Shown here: positions 9,431 through 11,335 of the stretch, in pieces | Layout: each line of letters begins with the position of its first letter | Numbering within the stretch: position 1 is the stretch's first letter | Source: Anaerolineales bacterium | GTDB taxonomy: Bacteria > Chloroflexota > Anaerolineae > Anaerolineales > UBA4823 | Assembly (NCBI GenBank): GCA_028687395.1 | Contig: JAQUAE010000026.1 | Coordinates: 1-11,335, forward strand | DNA: 11,335 bases | Direction: 5' to 3' | Notes under the pieces: model-generated | What the model saw: only the letters and a program-made list of their open reading frames with translations | Told to the model about the DNA's origin: nothing | Database searches by the model: none | Program-made: the position numbers and the translations under genes

Positions 9431-9880
9431 TCACGCGCTGCCGGAGCCATCACCGGTGACGCGCTCCAGCTCAGCGGTGTAGCTCACCAACCCGCGCTGC
9501 AGATGGATGGAGGGCGCTTCCAGGTTGTAGTTGCGGATGCGGGCGTTGAGCTCCTGCACCTGGTGGTGGAAGGCTTCTTGCGCCGCGCGCCACTCCGCCT
9601 GCGCGTGCGGGGCGTCAGCCTGGTCCGCCTGCGCCAGGCGGTAGCGCTGCCAGGCATGCGCCAGTTCCTGGCGCCTTGCCTCCAGGCTTGCCTCGATTTC
9701 CGCCCGCGTTTCCATCCACGGCAGGCGAAAGCCGCTCTCCTGCAGCATGTGATAAGCCAGGCGCCATTCGGGATCGGTGAAGGGATTCTCGTCCAGCGAG
9801 AGGGGTTTGCCTTTGCCCGCCAGGTTCTCGAATTTCCCCTCCTGGATGGCCTTGCGAATCTGCTCTTCGATGCTCACCAT
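9431..9880 (-). CDS. DUF1992 protein (DnaJ homologue subfamily C member 28 type)
   Basis: The 149-residue product carries the conserved domain first seen in DnaJC28-like proteins. The recognisable parts are EEQIRKAIQEGKFENLAGKG, then KPLSLDENPF, LAYHMLQESGF, PWMETRAEIE and the following helix up to about residue 72. No J domain or HPD motif is present, so co-chaperone activity should not be assumed; the family has no settled function. The second half is largely helical and rich in Ala, Gln and Glu, with a coiled-coil look, and ends in a short Gly/Ser tail. The start is ATG 9880; I see no strong Shine-Dalgarno. It lies 52 bases after the LysM gene on the same strand and is probably co-transcribed with it; dnaX downstream has its own promoter. 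Confidence 0.85.
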   Translation of the reverse strand: MVSIEEQIRKAIQEGKFENLAGKGKPLSLDENPFTDPEWRLAYHMLQESGFRLPWMETRAEIEASLEARRQELAHAWQRYRLAQADQADAPHAQAEWRAAQEAFHHQVQELNARIRNYNLEAPSIHLQRGLVSYTAELERVTGDGSGSA

Positions 9881-9932
9881 GCTGATTTACCGGTCAATCA
9901 AGCCAGGGGTGTTCGATTGCGAGGCGTGGCAC

Positions 9933-10688
9933 TCACGGCACCTGGTACACCGCCTGGACGTTGCCTTGCGCATCCAGCAGCGTGGCGCGTTCGCCCGACT
10001 GCCACACCGCCGTCCCCAAGCCCCAATACAGGTCGACCACTGTCGGCGAGCCGTTGGTCGTCCACACGTTTACCGCGCCGCCTTCGAACAGCTCCAGGGT
10101 GGGGAAGACGAAGACGTAGCCATTTTCATCCATCAGCTTCCAATCCGCCAGCAAGAGCACGCCGCTCCCAGTGCGTGAGATGAAGACCCGCTCGGAAGCC
10201 AGGTCCCCGGCGCCGATCACGCTGTTGATGGTCACCCCGCCGGTAGCTTCCGCGGCGGGCGTCGTGCTTCCCGCCGGTGCGCTCGTCGCGCTGGTCGCTG
10301 TCGGCTCTTCGGTCGTTTCAACCTCCGGCGTTATCGGGATGTACAGCACCATGCCCGCGCTGAGCGAGTCGGGGTCGTTCAACCCGTTGACCGCCATCAA
10401 CTCTTCCACGCTGACCCCGAAGCGCGCTGCGATGTCACCCATGGTGTCGTTGGCCTGCACCTGGTACTCTTCCACGTTATCCAGCGGGGTGACCGTGGGC
10501 GCTGCGGGGGTGGCCGCCTCGCTTCCCGGCGAGCTGGTTTGCGCCACGGGCGCTTGTGTGGCCGCCGTCGCCACCGCCGCCTGGCGGGGATGGCTGCGAT
10601 CCCAGATCGCCAGCACCGTCCAGGTGGTCAGCGCAGAGACCACGATGTTGATTGCCAGATAATAGGCCAGCCGTTGCCATGGTTTCAT
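9933..10688 (-). CDS. Membrane-anchored LysM protein with a lamin-tail-like C-terminal domain
   Basis: The 251-residue protein begins with a short basic stretch and one hydrophobic segment (about 7-28), a signal anchor that would place the rest outside the cytoplasm. An Ala/Thr/Pro-rich linker leads to a LysM domain (about 74-118: YQVQANDTMGDIAARFGVS.EEL..VNGL, ending GMVLYIP), which binds glycan such as peptidoglycan. A second Thr/Glu/Ala linker (119-150) precedes a beta-rich domain (151-249) with GDLASERVFI, L.DW.L.DENGY.F.FP..ELF.GG, VDLYWGLGTAVW and GE.A.LLDA.GN. This resembles the lamin tail domain, an immunoglobulin-like fold found in many extracellular bacterial proteins. Start ATG 10688 is preferred, with AGGA upstream; an in-frame GTG at 10697 lies right against that AGGA. 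It is probably a cell-surface scaffold protein; no enzymatic motif is visible. Confidence 0.82.
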   Translation of the reverse strand: MKPWQRLAYYLAINIVVSALTTWTVLAIWDRSHPRQAAVATAATQAPVAQTSSPGSEAATPAAPTVTPLDNVEEYQVQANDTMGDIAARFGVSVEELMAVNGLNDPDSLSAGMVLYIPITPEVETTEEPTATSATSAPAGSTTPAAEATGGVTINSVIGAGDLASERVFISRTGSGVLLLADWKLMDENGYVFVFPTLELFEGGAVNVWTTNGSPTVVDLYWGLGTAVWQSGERATLLDAQGNVQAVYQVP

Positions 10689-10711
10689 AGGAGCCACATC
10701 CTGAGCATTAC

Positions 10712-10721
10712 AGATTAATCT
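10712..10721. promoter_or_regulatory. Ten-base palindrome in the divergent intergenic region
   Basis: AGATTAATCT is a perfect palindrome between the divergent LysM and NYN genes, within the expected leader of the LysM transcript. It could be an operator for a dimeric regulator. It is short, and no partner copy of the full palindrome is visible nearby. Confidence 0.3.
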
Positions 10722-10741
10722 AGTACAATAAACCAGCCTTC

Positions 10742-10747
10742 ATTATA
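10742..10747 (-). promoter_or_regulatory. Candidate -10 box for the LysM / DUF1992 genes
   Basis: An exact TATAAT lies on the minus strand, about 54 bases before the LysM ATG. No good -35 box sits 16-18 bases upstream, so the promoter may depend on an activator or be weak. It is only a partial match. Confidence 0.4.
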
Positions 10748-10805
10748 ACCACCTTCGCCCATTTTTTCGCCGGGCGCGAGGCGGTTCGCGCAGCCTGGTG
10801 GGAAC

Positions 10806-11291
10806 ATGCCCTACCTGATCGACGGCCATAACCTGATCCCAAAAATCCCTTCCCTTTCCCTCAGCGCGCCGGACGACGAGATGCAACTGGTGGCGATGTT
10901 GCAAGAATTCTGCCAGCGCCGCCGGCGGACGGTGGAGGTGTACTTCGACAACGCCCCGCCAGGGCAGCCGCGCGCTCGCCAGTTCGGCGCAGTAACCGCC
11001 CGCTTCGTTCGCCAGGGTACTCCCGCCGACAGCGCCATTCAGGCACGCCTGCAGCGCCTGGGGCGCGCCGCGCGCAACTGGACGGTGGTCTCTTCCGACC
11101 ATACGGTGCAAGCTTCCGCCCGGGCAGTCAGGGCGCAGGTGCTTGCCGCGGAGGAATTTGCCGCCTTGCTAGCCGCGACTCTATCCGCCTCCCCGGACGA
11201 TCCCGCAGCCCGCGCCCAGCCCGAACTCTCCGAGCAGGAGCTGAATGCCTGGCTGGCCTTGTTTGGGGGTGATGAGAGCCTCGAGGAATGA
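10806..11291 (+). CDS. NYN domain protein, YacP-like predicted ribonuclease
   Basis: The 161-residue product fits the YacP/NYN family, PIN-like metal-dependent RNases related to Bacillus Rae1, which cuts mRNA on the ribosome. Visible signatures are LIDGHNL at the N terminus (D6, N9), VEVYFDN (D48), TPADSAIQARL (D75) and WTVVSSDHTVQASAR (D98). These supply the acidic residues expected at the active site. The last 30 residues are an acidic and alanine-rich extension. The ATG at 10806 has a modest GGTGG five bases upstream. The gene is divergent from the LysM gene and stands alone on the plus strand in this window. Ribosome-associated activity is by family analogy and not shown here. Confidence 0.85.
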   Translation: MPYLIDGHNLIPKIPSLSLSAPDDEMQLVAMLQEFCQRRRRTVEVYFDNAPPGQPRARQFGAVTARFVRQGTPADSAIQARLQRLGRAARNWTVVSSDHTVQASARAVRAQVLAAEEFAALLAATLSASPDDPAARAQPELSEQELNAWLALFGGDESLEE

Positions 11292-11335
11292 GGCTAATTC
11301 GGACAATTCTAATCTAATTTTAATCTATCTTTGAC
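11292..11335. other. AT-rich tail with AATCTA repeats
   Basis: The last 44 bases change sharply from GC-rich coding DNA to AT-rich DNA. TAATCTA occurs at about 11310 and again at about 11320, and the window ends in TTTGAC, which could be the -35 box of a promoter for the next plus-strand gene. The sequence is cut off, so no firm call is possible. Confidence 0.25.

Noticed and set aside
9411..9440. Possible terminator after the DUF1992 gene
   Set aside because: A six-base U-run is present on the minus strand, but only a weak and imperfect CGCG stem precedes it, so I could not support a terminator.
9419..10183. 254-codon plus-strand frame opposite the DUF1992 and LysM genes
   Set aside because: It spans two clear minus-strand genes and the gap between them, is rich in Arg and Pro and lacks known motifs.

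Overview
The window reads as a stretch of chromosome from a Chloroflexota bacterium, most likely Anaerolineae. This rests on the style of the 16S variable regions, on a membrane-anchored LysM plus lamin-tail-like protein and on a dihydroorotate-dehydrogenase-like gene, all patterns I associate with that class. It is an inference from memory, not a database result. The region is GC-rich, carries core housekeeping genes, and shows no insertion sequence, prophage, CRISPR array or defence island. I see no new enzymatic system. The less ordinary content is regulatory and RNA-structural.

Layout, left to right. (1) Positions 1-156: the C-terminal end of a dihydroorotate-dehydrogenase-like flavoprotein on the plus strand, facing a two-way intrinsic terminator (181-213). 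(2) Positions 326-1038, minus strand: a small translation operon, promoter > leader with a terminator hairpin > rpsU (bS21) > infA (IF-1). Its consensus-perfect promoter starts about 20 bp beyond the 3' end of the 5S gene. (3) Positions 1056-6460, minus strand: a complete rRNA operon in the order 16S - tRNA-Ile(GAT) - tRNA-Ala(TGC) - 23S - 5S. Long complementary stems flank 16S and 23S and would allow RNase III-type processing. Tandem sigma70-type promoters P1 (about 6617-6646) and P2 (about 6429-6457) drive it. (4) Positions 6704-9397, minus strand: the conserved dnaX - ybaB/ebfC - recR cluster, with a promoter placed so close to the dnaX ATG that the mRNA would be leaderless. (5) Positions 9431-10747, minus strand: a LysM/lamin-tail-like membrane-anchored protein followed by a DUF1992 (DnaJC28-type) protein. 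(6) Positions 10806-11291, plus strand: a divergent NYN-domain (YacP-like) predicted RNase.

How the parts fit. dnaX (clamp loader), ebfC (nucleoid-associated) and recR (recombination mediator) form a replication and repair unit seen in many bacteria. The rRNA operon and the rpsU-infA pair both serve ribosome supply and lie in series on the same strand, with no strong terminator between recR and the rRNA promoters. Between 5S and rpsU there are two possible stopping points: the U-tailed 5S terminal helix and the hairpin at 873-911. The second lies inside the rpsU leader, so it may act as an attenuator as well as an rrn terminator.

Start codons were re-chosen from ribosome-binding sites for infA, rpsU and the LysM gene, because in-frame GTG codons that overlap or crowd the Shine-Dalgarno sequence would wrongly lengthen them. 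The many open frames inside the rRNA genes and opposite the GC-rich genes were treated as shadows.
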